Shown here piece after piece: positions 17,072 through 26,177 of a stretch of 64,000 bases of DNA. The stretch comes from Bdellovibrionales bacterium GWA2_49_15 (GTDB lineage: Bacteria > Bdellovibrionota > Bacteriovoracia > Bacteriovoracales > Bacteriovoracaceae). Made by a program: the position numbers and the translations under genes. The notes below the pieces were generated by a model. The model was not told the DNA's origin. It searched no databases and saw nothing but the letters and a program-made list of their open reading frames with translations. The number at the start of each line of letters is the position of its first letter. Within the stretch, counting starts at the first letter, position 1. The DNA is taken from NCBI GenBank assembly GCA_001769855.1, contig MEPP01000007.1, positions 62,001 through 126,000 of the forward strand, given 5' to 3'.

Positions 17072-18502
17072 ATGGATTTACCAGTCATCATTCAAGGAGG
17101 AATGGGTATCGGCGTATCAGACTGGCGTCTTGCCAAGGCCGTATCCTTACTTGGCCAACTTGGCGTCGTTTCAGGCACAGGCATTAACACCGTCTTAATT
17201 CGAAGACTTCAAGATGGTGACGGCCAAGGTGATGTTCGCCGTGCGATGGCCCATTTTCCCGATCAAGACTATGCCCAAAATGTTCTTCAACTTTATTTTT
17301 TACCTCAGGGCCGCTCACAGGGAAAGGCCTATAAGCGATGCTCACTACCTACCATAGATGCGCCCCTCTCCCTGCAGCGGCTCAATGCTTTGGCCAGTTT
17401 TGTCGAAGTCTTTCTCGCCAAGGAAAATCATGCAGGAATGATCGGCATCAACTTTTTAGAAAAACTTCAGACTTCAAATCTTTCTGGAATTTACGGTGCC
17501 ATGCTGGCCGGGGTTGACTACGTGCTGATGGGAGCAGGAATTCCCCGTGAAATCCCAGGCGTCCTGGACAAGTTTGCGACGCAAACAGAGGCCACTATCA
17601 AAGTTTCCGTTATTGGAGCGAGCTCTCCATCCGATATTCGCGCCAGCTTTAATCCCCCTGAGATTTTTCCAAAGGCCAGCGAACTGGCCTTAAAAAGGCC
17701 AAAATTTCTGGCCATTATTTCGTCGGACACCTTGGCCTTGCACCTGGTGCGAAAGGCGACGGGCAGTGTAGAAGGTTTCGTGATCGAAGGGGCCACGGCC
17801 GGTGGCCACAATGCTCCCCCACGAGGGCCGTTACAGCTCAGCACACTCGGTGAGCCGATTTATAGCATTAATGACGAACCCAATTTAGCGGCTTTTCGAA
17901 AAATCGGACTGCCCTTTTGGTTGGCGGGGACCTTTGGCTCTCCCGAAAAAATTGGCGAGGCACTGAAACTGGGTGCCACCGGCGTGCAGGTGGGAACAGC
18001 ATTCGCGTTTTGTAGTGAATCGGGCGTCTCCTCATCTTTGCGCCAGGCCGTCATTGATAAATGGTGCGATACCGGAAGCGCAAAACCCCAGGCGGTGTTC
18101 ACCGATCCCTGTGCCTCCCCCACCGGATTTCCCTTCAAGGTGGCCCCTCTGGCCGGGACCTTATCCGAGCTTTCGCTCTACGAAGCGCGGCCTCGAAAGT
18201 GCGACGTCGGATATCTTCGCCAGCCCGCACTACTGAGTGATGGTAGTATCGTTTATCGTTGCCCGGCAGAACCTGTGGCCGATTTCCTTAAAAAGGGCGG
18301 TCTGGCGGAAGAAACCATGAATCGCAAATGTCTGTGCAATGCTTTGATGTCAAATATTGGCGTGGGTCAAACTCAAGATGATGGATACGAAGAGCTGCCG
18401 CTACTCACGGCAGGCGATGATCTCACCCACTTAAAACAATTTCTTCGCGCCGGGAATCGTAGTTATAGCGCCAAGGATGTCATTGAGCATTTGACGACTT
18501 AA
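17072..18502 (+). CDS. Nitronate monooxygenase-like FMN enzyme (PfaD-related)
   Basis: 476 residues. A TIM-barrel flavoenzyme of the 2-nitropropane dioxygenase/NMO superfamily: N-terminal LPVIIQGGMGIGVSDWRLAK, GFVIEGATAGGHNAP, and the FMN phosphate segment WLAGTFGSPEK with GATGVQVGTAFA. The C-terminal ~100 residues, with RKCLCNALM, extend beyond classical NMO, as in PfaD-like trans enoyl reductases. ATG with AAGGAG upstream. It diverges from the octaheme cytochrome. The substrate (nitronates or acyl chains) is open. Confidence 0.8.
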   Translation: MDLPVIIQGGMGIGVSDWRLAKAVSLLGQLGVVSGTGINTVLIRRLQDGDGQGDVRRAMAHFPDQDYAQNVLQLYFLPQGRSQGKAYKRCSLPTIDAPLSLQRLNALASFVEVFLAKENHAGMIGINFLEKLQTSNLSGIYGAMLAGVDYVLMGAGIPREIPGVLDKFATQTEATIKVSVIGASSPSDIRASFNPPEIFPKASELALKRPKFLAIISSDTLALHLVRKATGSVEGFVIEGATAGGHNAPPRGPLQLSTLGEPIYSINDEPNLAAFRKIGLPFWLAGTFGSPEKIGEALKLGATGVQVGTAFAFCSESGVSSSLRQAVIDKWCDTGSAKPQAVFTDPCASPTGFPFKVAPLAGTLSELSLYEARPRKCDVGYLRQPALLSDGSIVYRCPAEPVADFLKKGGLAEETMNRKCLCNALMSNIGVGQTQDDGYEELPLLTAGDDLTHLKQFLRAGNRSYSAKDVIEHLTT

Positions 18503-18507
18503 AATCT

Positions 18508-19761
18508 TTAAAGCGGTTTCGCGTATTTCAGCATTTCATTTAAAATTTCGCGCCCAAGGCCCACATCATCCTCATCCGGGCAGTTAAAACCTTCAGGAAT
18601 GTGAAAATGTTTTCCGTTGCTCACTTTGTAATCTGGCGGCAGACCCAAAGCTCCCCAAGGGTCCTGACCACCGCTCACGTACATCATGGGGACTTTTAAA
18701 TTTTTTACCATTGTTGTAAGGGACCATTGGTTACCGATAGCGCCAGGTGATAATGGCCCAAATAAGGATCGGCATTCTGTCACAAAATCCTGGAGTCTCT
18801 TGCTGAAAATACTCAGGCCCGCGCTGGCCTCGGCGAAAACACCAAGCTCAGTGCACTGCTGATATTTTCCCACCCGCCAGCCATATTGTCCGCTGACGGC
18901 TTCGCTTCGCGACAGGGTCTTTTTGCTGATGGCCTCGACGAAGTGCCAGGCCTGACTTTTGGCAAAGAAAAAATCCATGGCATGCAGAATCGGAAAAAAA
19001 ATGCCGCTCGGGAGATAAGACAATAACTTGAAGTACGGAATGAGAGAGGCAAATCGAGCTTGCTCCGAAATACCATAGACAATGGCAATGAGAAACTCAC
19101 GCTCCTGCCAATGGGGACTGTAGAGAGGCGCGGGCGAGAGATTATTTATATGAGTAGCGAGGCGGACATAAAAATCTTCCCCAAATTTTTCGCGCACCTT
19201 TTTGTCATAAGCATCCATCACAAAGGGCCATTCTATCAGGCCACTCGAGGAAAGAATGACTTTCATGTCATCAGGATAATGGGCCGCCAGATTGATGGCC
19301 AAACTTCCTCCGTATCGATAACCGGCCACCATCCATGGCCCGTCGTAGGTTTTCTTCAGCTCTCCGATCACCCGATGATAGTCTGCAAGCGCCTGACTGA
19401 TTTTTATATAAGATGGTGTGGATTGATCTCCGTCGTCGGTCACACTCTGCCCCAGACCTCTGTGCTCCGCTTGAATGAAGATGACATTATCAGGTCGGCC
19501 GTACTCGCGAAAGAGTCTTGCCATGAATCGGTCCGTGGTATCCTCGATGGCCAGATGGAAGAAAACCGGAGAATGAGGGCCCGCGCCCTTCGGTATGAGG
19601 ATATCGATATTTTGACTAAACTTAGCACCCTCTGGATTGCCATGATCAACAGGTTGAAGGACGGAGGTGTGAGTAATCGTGAAATCTTCAGAGCTGCGAA
19701 AGAGATAAAGGCCCAGGGAGAGAGCAATCAGGATTCCGAGCAGGTAAATTCCAACTTTCAT
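18508..19761 (-). CDS. S28-family peptidase-like protein with nucleophile Ser replaced by Arg (probable pseudoenzyme)
   Basis: 417 residues. One N-terminal membrane/signal segment (1-22) is followed by an alpha/beta-hydrolase fold resembling S28 prolyl peptidases: VLQPVDHGNPEGAKFSQ, VIFIQAEHRGLGQS, YIKISQALADY, then WMVAGYRYGGSLA where S28 members have GGSYGG. The nucleophile position is Arg149 (codon CGA, 19315-19317). Asp367 (SGGQDPW) and His385 or His387 of the triad remain. It is likely inactive as a serine peptidase and may bind peptides. Its ATG overlaps the rhomboid stop codon (ATGA), so the two are translationally coupled. Confidence 0.75.
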   Translation of the reverse strand: MKVGIYLLGILIALSLGLYLFRSSEDFTITHTSVLQPVDHGNPEGAKFSQNIDILIPKGAGPHSPVFFHLAIEDTTDRFMARLFREYGRPDNVIFIQAEHRGLGQSVTDDGDQSTPSYIKISQALADYHRVIGELKKTYDGPWMVAGYRYGGSLAINLAAHYPDDMKVILSSSGLIEWPFVMDAYDKKVREKFGEDFYVRLATHINNLSPAPLYSPHWQEREFLIAIVYGISEQARFASLIPYFKLLSYLPSGIFFPILHAMDFFFAKSQAWHFVEAISKKTLSRSEAVSGQYGWRVGKYQQCTELGVFAEASAGLSIFSKRLQDFVTECRSLFGPLSPGAIGNQWSLTTMVKNLKVPMMYVSGGQDPWGALGLPPDYKVSNGKHFHIPEGFNCPDEDDVGLGREILNEMLKYAKPL

Positions 19762-20423
19762 GAAATTAAATCCACATCATCATATTCAACTTCCAACACT
19801 TCCGCCGCTCTAAATTTTCTAAAGAAAATGAGATAATAAAGTAGCGCGCACAAAATACCAAGGCCATAACCGAGAAAATGACTTAAATAGCTGACCTCGG
19901 CCTTCAGCGTATCGGGAATGAACAGGATAAGCGAAACTCCCAGGACTTTAAGAAAACGACGTCCCCAGGATTCACGTCGATCGATTAAAAAAGACAAGGT
20001 CATCCAGGCGGCCCCCATCCAATGCACGACACCTGAAACCCCGATTAGATAACTTTCCTGAGGCATGGTCTTTAAGACAAGGAAATTGATTCCTCCTCCG
20101 GCAAAAAATCCCAGCACGGGAAAAAAGAAAACACCAAAATAGCTTGAAAGATAATAAGCAAAGGGCAGAAATAAAATAAGATTGCCCATGACATGCTGGA
20201 CATCGGCATGGGCAAATAAGGTTGTCCACAGTCTCCAAACTTCGAGCTGCCTAAACACCGTCATGGATGAGGCAGGCATCAGGCGATTGGCATCAAAAAA
20301 ATCGTTTAAGTAGAATAATGTTCCCATCAAAAGTATCGCGGTGGAAAAAAAGGTCGAATAGAAGGCCTTCCTTCGCGGTTTGCGGGTTAACCAGTTTTCC
20401 TTAATTGTCGTCGTCATTTTCAT
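19758..20423 (-). CDS. Rhomboid-family intramembrane serine protease (rhombosortase-like)
   Basis: About 221 residues from an ATG at 20423 (the start is uncertain; an ATG at 20416 is also possible). About six transmembrane segments. Family motifs: VWRLWTTLFAHADVQHVMGN, then IGVSGVVHW with nucleophile Ser130 in GxSG, and SHFLGYGLG with His182 completing the dyad. The His four residues after Ser (GxSGxxH) is seen in rhombosortases, which process Gly-rich C-terminal anchors. The gene lies between the LytTR regulator and the S28-like gene in one operon. Confidence 0.78.
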   Translation of the reverse strand: MKMTTTIKENWLTRKPRRKAFYSTFFSTAILLMGTLFYLNDFFDANRLMPASSMTVFRQLEVWRLWTTLFAHADVQHVMGNLILFLPFAYYLSSYFGVFFFPVLGFFAGGGINFLVLKTMPQESYLIGVSGVVHWMGAAWMTLSFLIDRRESWGRRFLKVLGVSLILFIPDTLKAEVSYLSHFLGYGLGILCALLYYLIFFRKFRAAEVLEVEYDDVDLIS

Positions 20424-20478
20424 CGAGCCAAGATGGAGTTCATTTGCACGATGGCAAGGGCCACGTGATATGGCACAG

Positions 20479-21216
20479 TTATACCAGAAGTTTTTTGCGG
20501 TTGTTGCGCGAGACAGGAAGTTCAAGGCCATTTTTTAAGACAACCCACATGTTCTCTCCTCGCTTGATCTCCTGAATGTGGGCCTGAGATACGAGGATAT
20601 GGCGGTGAATACGGGTAAATTGAGTGCCGTTAACCTGCTTCTCGAGATAGGACAGGGATAAATCAATCAGCTTTTCGCCGTCTGCGGTATGGGCGTAAGT
20701 GTAATGCTCGCGGCTCTCAAAATGAGAAATGAAAGACAAGGGGATAAATTTAACTCGATCCCCGACCTTATAGGTGATCTTGTCAAAGGGAAGACCGCCT
20801 CTCCTGAAGGAAGATTCTAGCTGTTCAAGTTTTTTTTCCTGAGAATGAAGCATCAGTGTTTTTTCCAGCGATTGATCAAAGCGCTTCTGATCAAAGGGTT
20901 TAAGCAGATAGTCACAGGCATTTTCGGCGAAGGCCCGAAGTGCAAACTCCTCGTAGGCCGTGGCAAAGACAATTTTAAAAGGTCTTTTTTCCAACTGCTG
21001 AAGCATTTCCATCCCGGTCATCCCCGGCATCTGAATATCTAAAAAAATTAAATCCGGCCGGTCACAGAATATTTTTTCCAAACCTTCAATGCCATTAGTG
21101 GCCTCAAAAATGGCCAAGGCCCCTGGAAACTTGCTGGTTGTTTCTTTCAAGTGGCGCAGGATTTTTTGCCGCGCCAAGGGCTCATCATCAATGATTAAGA
21201 CTTTAAACTCAGACAA
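20479..21216 (-). CDS. LytTR-family response regulator
   Basis: About 245 residues from a TTG at 21216, preceded by GGGAGAG; this start overlaps the kinase stop by 8 bp and gives the normal length. The receiver domain (1-125) has the acidic pair in LIIDDEP, phosphoacceptor Asp60 in LIFLDIQMPG and Lys in YLLKPFD. The C-terminal LytTR DNA-binding domain (about 150-245) carries FISHFESREHYTYAH, the HRHILVSQAHI segment and ELPVSRNNRKKL. It partners the kinase just upstream. Confidence 0.9.
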   Translation of the reverse strand: MSEFKVLIIDDEPLARQKILRHLKETTSKFPGALAIFEATNGIEGLEKIFCDRPDLIFLDIQMPGMTGMEMLQQLEKRPFKIVFATAYEEFALRAFAENACDYLLKPFDQKRFDQSLEKTLMLHSQEKKLEQLESSFRRGGLPFDKITYKVGDRVKFIPLSFISHFESREHYTYAHTADGEKLIDLSLSYLEKQVNGTQFTRIHRHILVSQAHIQEIKRGENMWVVLKNGLELPVSRNNRKKLLV

Positions 21217-22267
21217 TTTTCTCTCCCGAAATCCAAAAGGTGGCGAGGGTTGTCGCCCCACCTTCAATCTTAAAACCATGGCGCTCACCGTACAACAACT
21301 GCAAACGGGCCTGGGAGTTGGCCAGGCCGGTGCCCTTTCCGGGGCCGACGGCGCAATAGGAGCTTCCGGTATTTTCCACACATATTTGAATTCCCTGATT
21401 TTTGGGGACGACCGAAACCATAATCTTCCCCCCTTTCACCGAGGGCGAAATACCGTGCTTGATAGCGTTCTCCACCAAAGTTTGAATCAGAAGCGCAGGC
21501 ATGTATTGATTTCCATCTGCCGTAAGTGTGAGGAAAAATTCCAGCCGCCCACCATAGCGTTTTTTTTCCAGCTGCACATATTTTTCCACCAGTGCAATTT
21601 CGGCCGAGATGGGAATAGTTTTGTGCTTTGAGTTTTCCAGAATCTCCCGGTACAGATCGGCGAGCATCTGTGCCATGCTGCCGGCGGTGGCAGGATCGCT
21701 GGCGATGAGTTCACTCAACCCATTCAAGGTATTAAAAAGAAAATGCGGCCGGAGCTGATTTTTCAAAACATGAAGCTCATTTTCAGCATTCAAGGCCTTA
21801 AGTTTTAAATTCTCCTCTAAAGAATTTTTGTAATAAAAATAAAACAAAAACATGAGAGTGATAAAGGTTCCGATTAAAAAAGCTCCCCCCATATTGTTTA
21901 GAGAAAAAATCCTGCCCAGGTAAATGGCAAGGAGGTAACGGGCCGAAATCAATCCTGAAATCATGCCGACAAAACTGACAAGAAAGGTAATCAGAAAATT
22001 GACCTTCATGGCCCGTCCACGCCTGATCTGAACACAAAGCAGCACCCCTTTAAAAAGACAGATGGCCAACCAGACATTGAGAAAGCACGCCACAGAAAAA
22101 ATAACCGGAACGGAAAGAGTTTTGGACCAGAGGATTTTTTCGCCGGAAAGGATACTGCTGATCACATCCACGGCCATAAACATAAGCCCTACGGCCAGTG
22201 CTAGAAGCACTGACCGCATGGCCTTGAAACAATTAATGAGATAGTTTTTAACTTCCAGGCGCAACAT
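21209..22267 (-). CDS. LytS/YehU-type sensor histidine kinase
   Basis: 352 residues. About four transmembrane segments in the first 150 residues, a short coiled coil (ENLKLKALNAENELHVLKNQ), then the His_kinase motif LRPHFLFNTLNGLSELI with phosphoacceptor His175, and an HATPase domain with LVENAIKHGI and GKGTGLAN. No separate sensor domain is seen, so the membrane part or a partner probably senses the signal. The ATG overlaps the stop codon of the small exported protein upstream by one base (TAATG). Partner: the LytTR regulator downstream. Confidence 0.9.
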   Translation of the reverse strand: MLRLEVKNYLINCFKAMRSVLLALAVGLMFMAVDVISSILSGEKILWSKTLSVPVIFSVACFLNVWLAICLFKGVLLCVQIRRGRAMKVNFLITFLVSFVGMISGLISARYLLAIYLGRIFSLNNMGGAFLIGTFITLMFLFYFYYKNSLEENLKLKALNAENELHVLKNQLRPHFLFNTLNGLSELIASDPATAGSMAQMLADLYREILENSKHKTIPISAEIALVEKYVQLEKKRYGGRLEFFLTLTADGNQYMPALLIQTLVENAIKHGISPSVKGGKIMVSVVPKNQGIQICVENTGSSYCAVGPGKGTGLANSQARLQLLYGERHGFKIEGGATTLATFWISGEKIV

Positions 22268-22698
22268 TATTCCTGCTCCAAATCTTCTTCCCAGGAAATC
22301 AGCTTACCATTGATCTTCTTTTGCCCCAAGCGATAGAGATGATTTTGAAAGAACGTAACCGTCTCCTCCACCGTATTTTTTCCCATTTTCAAAGTGTAAT
22401 GACACCAGATACTCATACAGTATCCCGCGCCAATTTTTTTGCTTCCGGAAAGCACGTCGAAATGGCCATGCTTCCCGAAATTTGCGGCCAAGGTAAATTT
22501 TTGAGTGCCGCCATTGATAAAATGATAGGTACTCTCAATTTTATTTTCCCCCACCCGCGCTTCAACCAGGTAGTGACTCTCCTGTCCGTTTTGCTCGATT
22601 CCATACCCCTTTCCGTGATAATTTCCCACTGGAAAATTGGTCATGGCCCAACTGTTGCCTACCACCATCAAACCGATGAGTAACATTGACTTTTTCAT
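22267..22698 (-). CDS. Small exported protein, first gene of the kinase-rhomboid operon
   Basis: 143 residues. Signal peptide MKKSMLLIGLMVVGNSWA, then a beta-rich mature part of about 125 residues with two cysteines (GYCMSIWC) that may form a disulfide. Strong ribosome binding site (GGAGGT) 6 bp before the ATG. Its stop codon overlaps the kinase ATG, so the two are made together; a periplasmic ligand or accessory sensor for the kinase is a plausible role, inferred only from position. No family recognised. Confidence 0.7.
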   Translation of the reverse strand: MKKSMLLIGLMVVGNSWAMTNFPVGNYHGKGYGIEQNGQESHYLVEARVGENKIESTYHFINGGTQKFTLAANFGKHGHFDVLSGSKKIGAGYCMSIWCHYTLKMGKNTVEETVTFFQNHLYRLGQKKINGKLISWEEDLEQE

Positions 22699-22860
22699 TT
22701 TTAACCTCCGTTTTTATTAATCCGTAATGGATGACGACAAGTTAAATGAGGGGACGTTATTTTGGCAGTGATCAGCAACTGAATGGTAAAAAGGTCTGAC
22801 TGAATGGAAAACCTAGGGATTACCCGAGGAAAGTTCTTCATTCACGCACGGGGTCGAATT

Positions 22861-23454
22861 CTAAAAGTGAAAATCCACAACCAACCCATAACTCTGCAAA
22901 CGCAACTCATTAGGTAGTTGAACAGCACTGGCCGATCCGGTCTGCTCCTGTGAAAAATCGACTCTCTCATACCTGAACCCGGCCCCCATTCGTCTCGAAA
23001 GATTAAAGAGGAGTTCAAGTCCTAACCCTGATGGTTTTTTATAAGTGATCTGATTGCCAGAAGTATCAGCATTTGAAAGCTCATAGTCGCCGCTCATTTG
23101 AAAATCGGCAAGCAACCGTGCAAACCTCAGATCTACCCCTAACAGCGGAGCAAGCGGCACCATCCTTGTCCCCGAGCGATTGCCTGATTGGGCGGTCAAT
23201 TTGGAAGTTTGATCAATCTGCGAATAGGCACCACGGCCCCCGAGCAGGAAAAAATGGTAAATACGGACACCGAACGAAACACCTGCGGTATAAACATTGA
23301 CTTGGGGAGCTTCAGCTTCTGTCGCCAATGCAGCTGTTCCGCGTGCCCCCGAGACAGATAATCCGCCAAAGAGACTCATCGCAAAGCTTGAGATTGGCGT
23401 GATTCCAAGCAGGAGACAGCACAACCACGGCCGATAATATTTTGATTTGCACAT
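22861..23454 (-). CDS. Outer-membrane beta-barrel protein
   Basis: About 197 residues from the ATG at 23454; the open frame extends further upstream but that would overlap the divergent gene at 23530 and lacks a signal peptide at its start. The N-terminus MCKSKYYRPWLCCLLLGITP ends in a signal cleavage region (ISSFA). The mature part alternates polar and hydrophobic residues with aromatic girdles (VSFGVRIYHFFLLGGRGAYS, MGAGFRYERVDF) and ends in the typical aromatic C-terminus VDFHF. A small 8-strand barrel is likely; the function is unknown. Confidence 0.7.
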   Translation of the reverse strand: MCKSKYYRPWLCCLLLGITPISSFAMSLFGGLSVSGARGTAALATEAEAPQVNVYTAGVSFGVRIYHFFLLGGRGAYSQIDQTSKLTAQSGNRSGTRMVPLAPLLGVDLRFARLLADFQMSGDYELSNADTSGNQITYKKPSGLGLELLFNLSRRMGAGFRYERVDFSQEQTGSASAVQLPNELRLQSYGLVVDFHF

Positions 23455-23529
23455 CAGAAAAGCATAATGTCTGGACTTTTTAAAGGCCAGAATATTTAAT
23501 CTTCTAGCAAACCCAACCCTGGAACACTT

Positions 23530-24087
23530 ATGCTTTTTAAATTGCTCCCCTTCTTCTTGGTATTCATCTTTCAAGCGGTCCACGCCGCCCCCATGACTCA
23601 GGAAGATCATAAGGCCTGCCGTGATGGAGTCACAGGGATGGTATTTTTTAAGTTTAAAAGCTCGTTAAGTGACACTGCCAGAAGAAGGCTGGAAAATGAA
23701 GTCGCCCAAGGGAAAAGAGATAAATCGACCATTCATCCCTTCGCCAACATTGAAAAAATTGATTGCCAGTCTATTATCTCGGAACATGCCGAAATCTATC
23801 AGAAATTTTCATCGAAATATTCCGCTTGTCTTTATGCAAACACCTTAGAGCAATTTACCAGCATCTATGCGGATGATAATCTTGATCCCAAAATAGAGCT
23901 ACGAAAACAGATTAATGACAAAGTTTATTCGACATTTTCCTTCGAGCGATGCCCAAGCGCAAGATCAAGCATGGAGGGCACCCTGTACAAGCTCAGAGAT
24001 GCTAAAACCGGTTTAGAGCTTTGTGAAACATCCGCCGTTGGTCTTCAGGAAATAGGCATTATCTTTCGCGATCAATGTCGACAATAG
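23530..24087 (+). CDS. Exported protein of unknown function
   Basis: 185 residues. Signal peptide MLFKLLPFFLVFIFQAVHA, then a charged mature protein with six cysteines (ACRDG, IDCQS, SACLY, ERCPS, LELCE, RDQCRQ), suggesting disulfides in the periplasm. No recognised domain. It diverges from the beta-barrel gene; the ATG at 23530 has no strong ribosome binding site. Confidence 0.65.
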   Translation: MLFKLLPFFLVFIFQAVHAAPMTQEDHKACRDGVTGMVFFKFKSSLSDTARRRLENEVAQGKRDKSTIHPFANIEKIDCQSIISEHAEIYQKFSSKYSACLYANTLEQFTSIYADDNLDPKIELRKQINDKVYSTFSFERCPSARSSMEGTLYKLRDAKTGLELCETSAVGLQEIGIIFRDQCRQ

Positions 24088-24094
24088 CTTTATT

Positions 24095-24529
24095 TCAAAA
24101 AAATAAATGACGAAGTTGGGGTTGATTCCAGCGTGCCGGCATCCTTTCATAGTAAATCTGCTCCAGCGCTTGGCCGTTCACAAATAAACCTTCATAGACG
24201 TACTCATTTTTTTGAGTCTTGCTGTATTTGGCTTCGAGGACATCCGTGGACCTGAGTTTCTGTAAAAAGGTCAGCTGATTTGTGGCCAATGGAATGTCAT
24301 CCTGGCGTCTCACTCCATTTTCTAATTCGGTGGTGACCCTGACCGACACCTTCCTTGGTTCGAATTCTATCTTTCCAACTTTATACAACTTGGTGGATAC
24401 GTAATTTGGCATGGAAAAAGATGCGAAAGGTGACACGGGATCAGAAGACCTTATGGAGGTATAAAACTGGGCCCCCCAGGCCGCGACTAAGAATAAAATC
24501 ATAAGGAGGCATTTGTGCCAAAATCCCAT
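24095..24529 (-). CDS. Membrane-anchored or exported small protein of unknown function
   Basis: 144 residues. One N-terminal hydrophobic segment (about 7-24) without a clear cleavage site, then a beta-rich soluble part (KVGKIEFEPRKVSVRVTTEL). Convergent with the exported protein at 23530 (7-bp gap). No family recognised. Confidence 0.6.
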   Translation of the reverse strand: MGFWHKCLLMILFLVAAWGAQFYTSIRSSDPVSPFASFSMPNYVSTKLYKVGKIEFEPRKVSVRVTTELENGVRRQDDIPLATNQLTFLQKLRSTDVLEAKYSKTQKNEYVYEGLFVNGQALEQIYYERMPARWNQPQLRHLFF

Positions 24530-24724
24530 AGGCCCAAATTATATCAATTTCGACCATCTTGATGATGATTTTAGGCCGTCGTCCATCTGTAATTTTTACA
24601 ATCTCCTTAGCTGCCATGTAAAAATAACTCGTCCAGCGCGATGTTTGAACATGTAAGATGGCATTTTCAAATTTTCCATTATAGTGCGCAACAATATCGC
24701 GTCCACAGAATTAAGGAGTCTCAC

Positions 24725-25999
24725 ATGCAGATCGAATTAGTTAAGAGTTTGGCCCTCTCAATGATTGTAGGACTTTCTTTTTCTGCCTTGGCCAAAGACT
24801 CCGCCATTACAAAAGTTATCTACGGTAATGACAACCGCCAAGATGTTAAAGATTCCTCGCTGACAGACTTTAAGCGGCTGGCACTTTCCACCGCCGTCCA
24901 GATCAAGCAAAAATATTTTACCACTTTGACTAACGGTAATCTGCAGCTCTCCTCAACAGATACACTTCAAAGCGAGATCAACGCTTGCGCCGATGAACCT
25001 TTTGCCAAACAGCTTGCGGTAGGAAATTGTTCCGGCTTTCTCGTTTCAGCTGACCTTCTGGTTACCGCCGGCCACTGCGTGACAAGCCAGGACGACTGCG
25101 ACGATGCCGTCTGGGCCTTTGACTATGCCGAAGGTAAAATTAATAATCTCCAACTGGCAAAAAAGAATGTGTACGCCTGTAAGAAAATTTTGACTCAAGC
25201 CTTGGATGATCAAACCATGAATGACTATGCCGTCATTCAGCTCGACCGCCCGGTGACTGATCGTGCTCCTCTTAATTTTCGCCTGGCCGGTTCAGTTGAA
25301 GCTGGCGAATCCATCGTTGTGGTCGGACACCCCAGCGGACTTCCCACCAAGATTTCTGGCGGGGCCACGGTTCAACAAACGAATCATCCTTCATACTTCA
25401 AGGCAGATTTAGATACCTACGGCGGGAACAGTGGGAGCGCCGTTTTCAATCAAAAGACCGGCGAGGTTGAAGGCATCCTGGTGCGTGGGGCCAAGGACTA
25501 TGTCTACGACATCGGCCGTGGCTGTGCCGTCTCCAATCGTTGTGACAAAATGGACTCCGAGAATCGCACCTGCGAAGGGGAAAGCGTGAGTAGAATCTCC
25601 GCCCCGGATATCGTGGCCCTCGAGCTAAAGGACCTTGTTGAAAAAGTGCCCTCACTGGCGGCCGGTCTTGCTGATGTGACCTTCGCCGACACTCAAGGTC
25701 AGACCCTGCTCATTGCAGCTGCAAGGTATGGCAAATATCCTGTGGTTCGGGCATTACTACAAAATCCTAAGGTGGTCTTGAATAAGAAAAATTCCCAAGG
25801 CGACACGGCCTTGCATGCGGCGATCAAGGCCAACGACTACTACACCACAAAACTACTACTGGAAAAGGGAGCTGACTTTACCATCAAGGGACAGGAAAAA
25901 TTGAAGGCGAAAAAGCTGTCAAAAAAATTAAACCGCGACGAACGTTTTAAGCAGCTCATGGTAAAATACGACAAATGGTATTTACCTGGGAAAAACTAA
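24725..25999 (+). CDS. Exported trypsin-like (S1) serine protease with C-terminal ankyrin repeats
   Basis: 424 residues from the ATG at 24725, which has AAGGAG upstream (the open frame runs further back). Signal peptide about 1-24. The S1 domain (about 30-305) has the triad His117 (VTAGHC), Asp167 (MNDYAV) and Ser236 (GGNSGSA). The last ~100 residues carry two ankyrin repeats (QGQTLLIAAARYGKYPVVRA and GDTALHAAIKANDYYTTKLL), an unusual tail for an exported protease. A paralogue without ankyrins lies at 61271-62161; both begin the mature part with a YGxDxRxD segment. Confidence 0.85.
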   Translation: MQIELVKSLALSMIVGLSFSALAKDSAITKVIYGNDNRQDVKDSSLTDFKRLALSTAVQIKQKYFTTLTNGNLQLSSTDTLQSEINACADEPFAKQLAVGNCSGFLVSADLLVTAGHCVTSQDDCDDAVWAFDYAEGKINNLQLAKKNVYACKKILTQALDDQTMNDYAVIQLDRPVTDRAPLNFRLAGSVEAGESIVVVGHPSGLPTKISGGATVQQTNHPSYFKADLDTYGGNSGSAVFNQKTGEVEGILVRGAKDYVYDIGRGCAVSNRCDKMDSENRTCEGESVSRISAPDIVALELKDLVEKVPSLAAGLADVTFADTQGQTLLIAAARYGKYPVVRALLQNPKVVLNKKNSQGDTALHAAIKANDYYTTKLLLEKGADFTIKGQEKLKAKKLSKKLNRDERFKQLMVKYDKWYLPGKN

Positions 26000-26177
26000 T
26001 CTTGACACAAAGCATTTGCCCGAATTTCTGATTTCCGTCATGTGTTTTTAAAATCAGGCCGATTATTTACGGCAAAAATTTTCTGTTAATTAATTACTTT
26101 CCTTTTTTTAAGAGTGTACCTACAATTATTCGCAAAGTTAGTTTTGTCTGTTCTTTAATTTTAACAAGGAAAGAATT

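Noticed and set aside
18508-19761. S37-type prolyl tripeptidyl aminopeptidase
   Set aside because: The pattern QPVDHGNP, AEHRGLGQS, QALADY and DPW fits S28 better than the S37 GGSKGG type.
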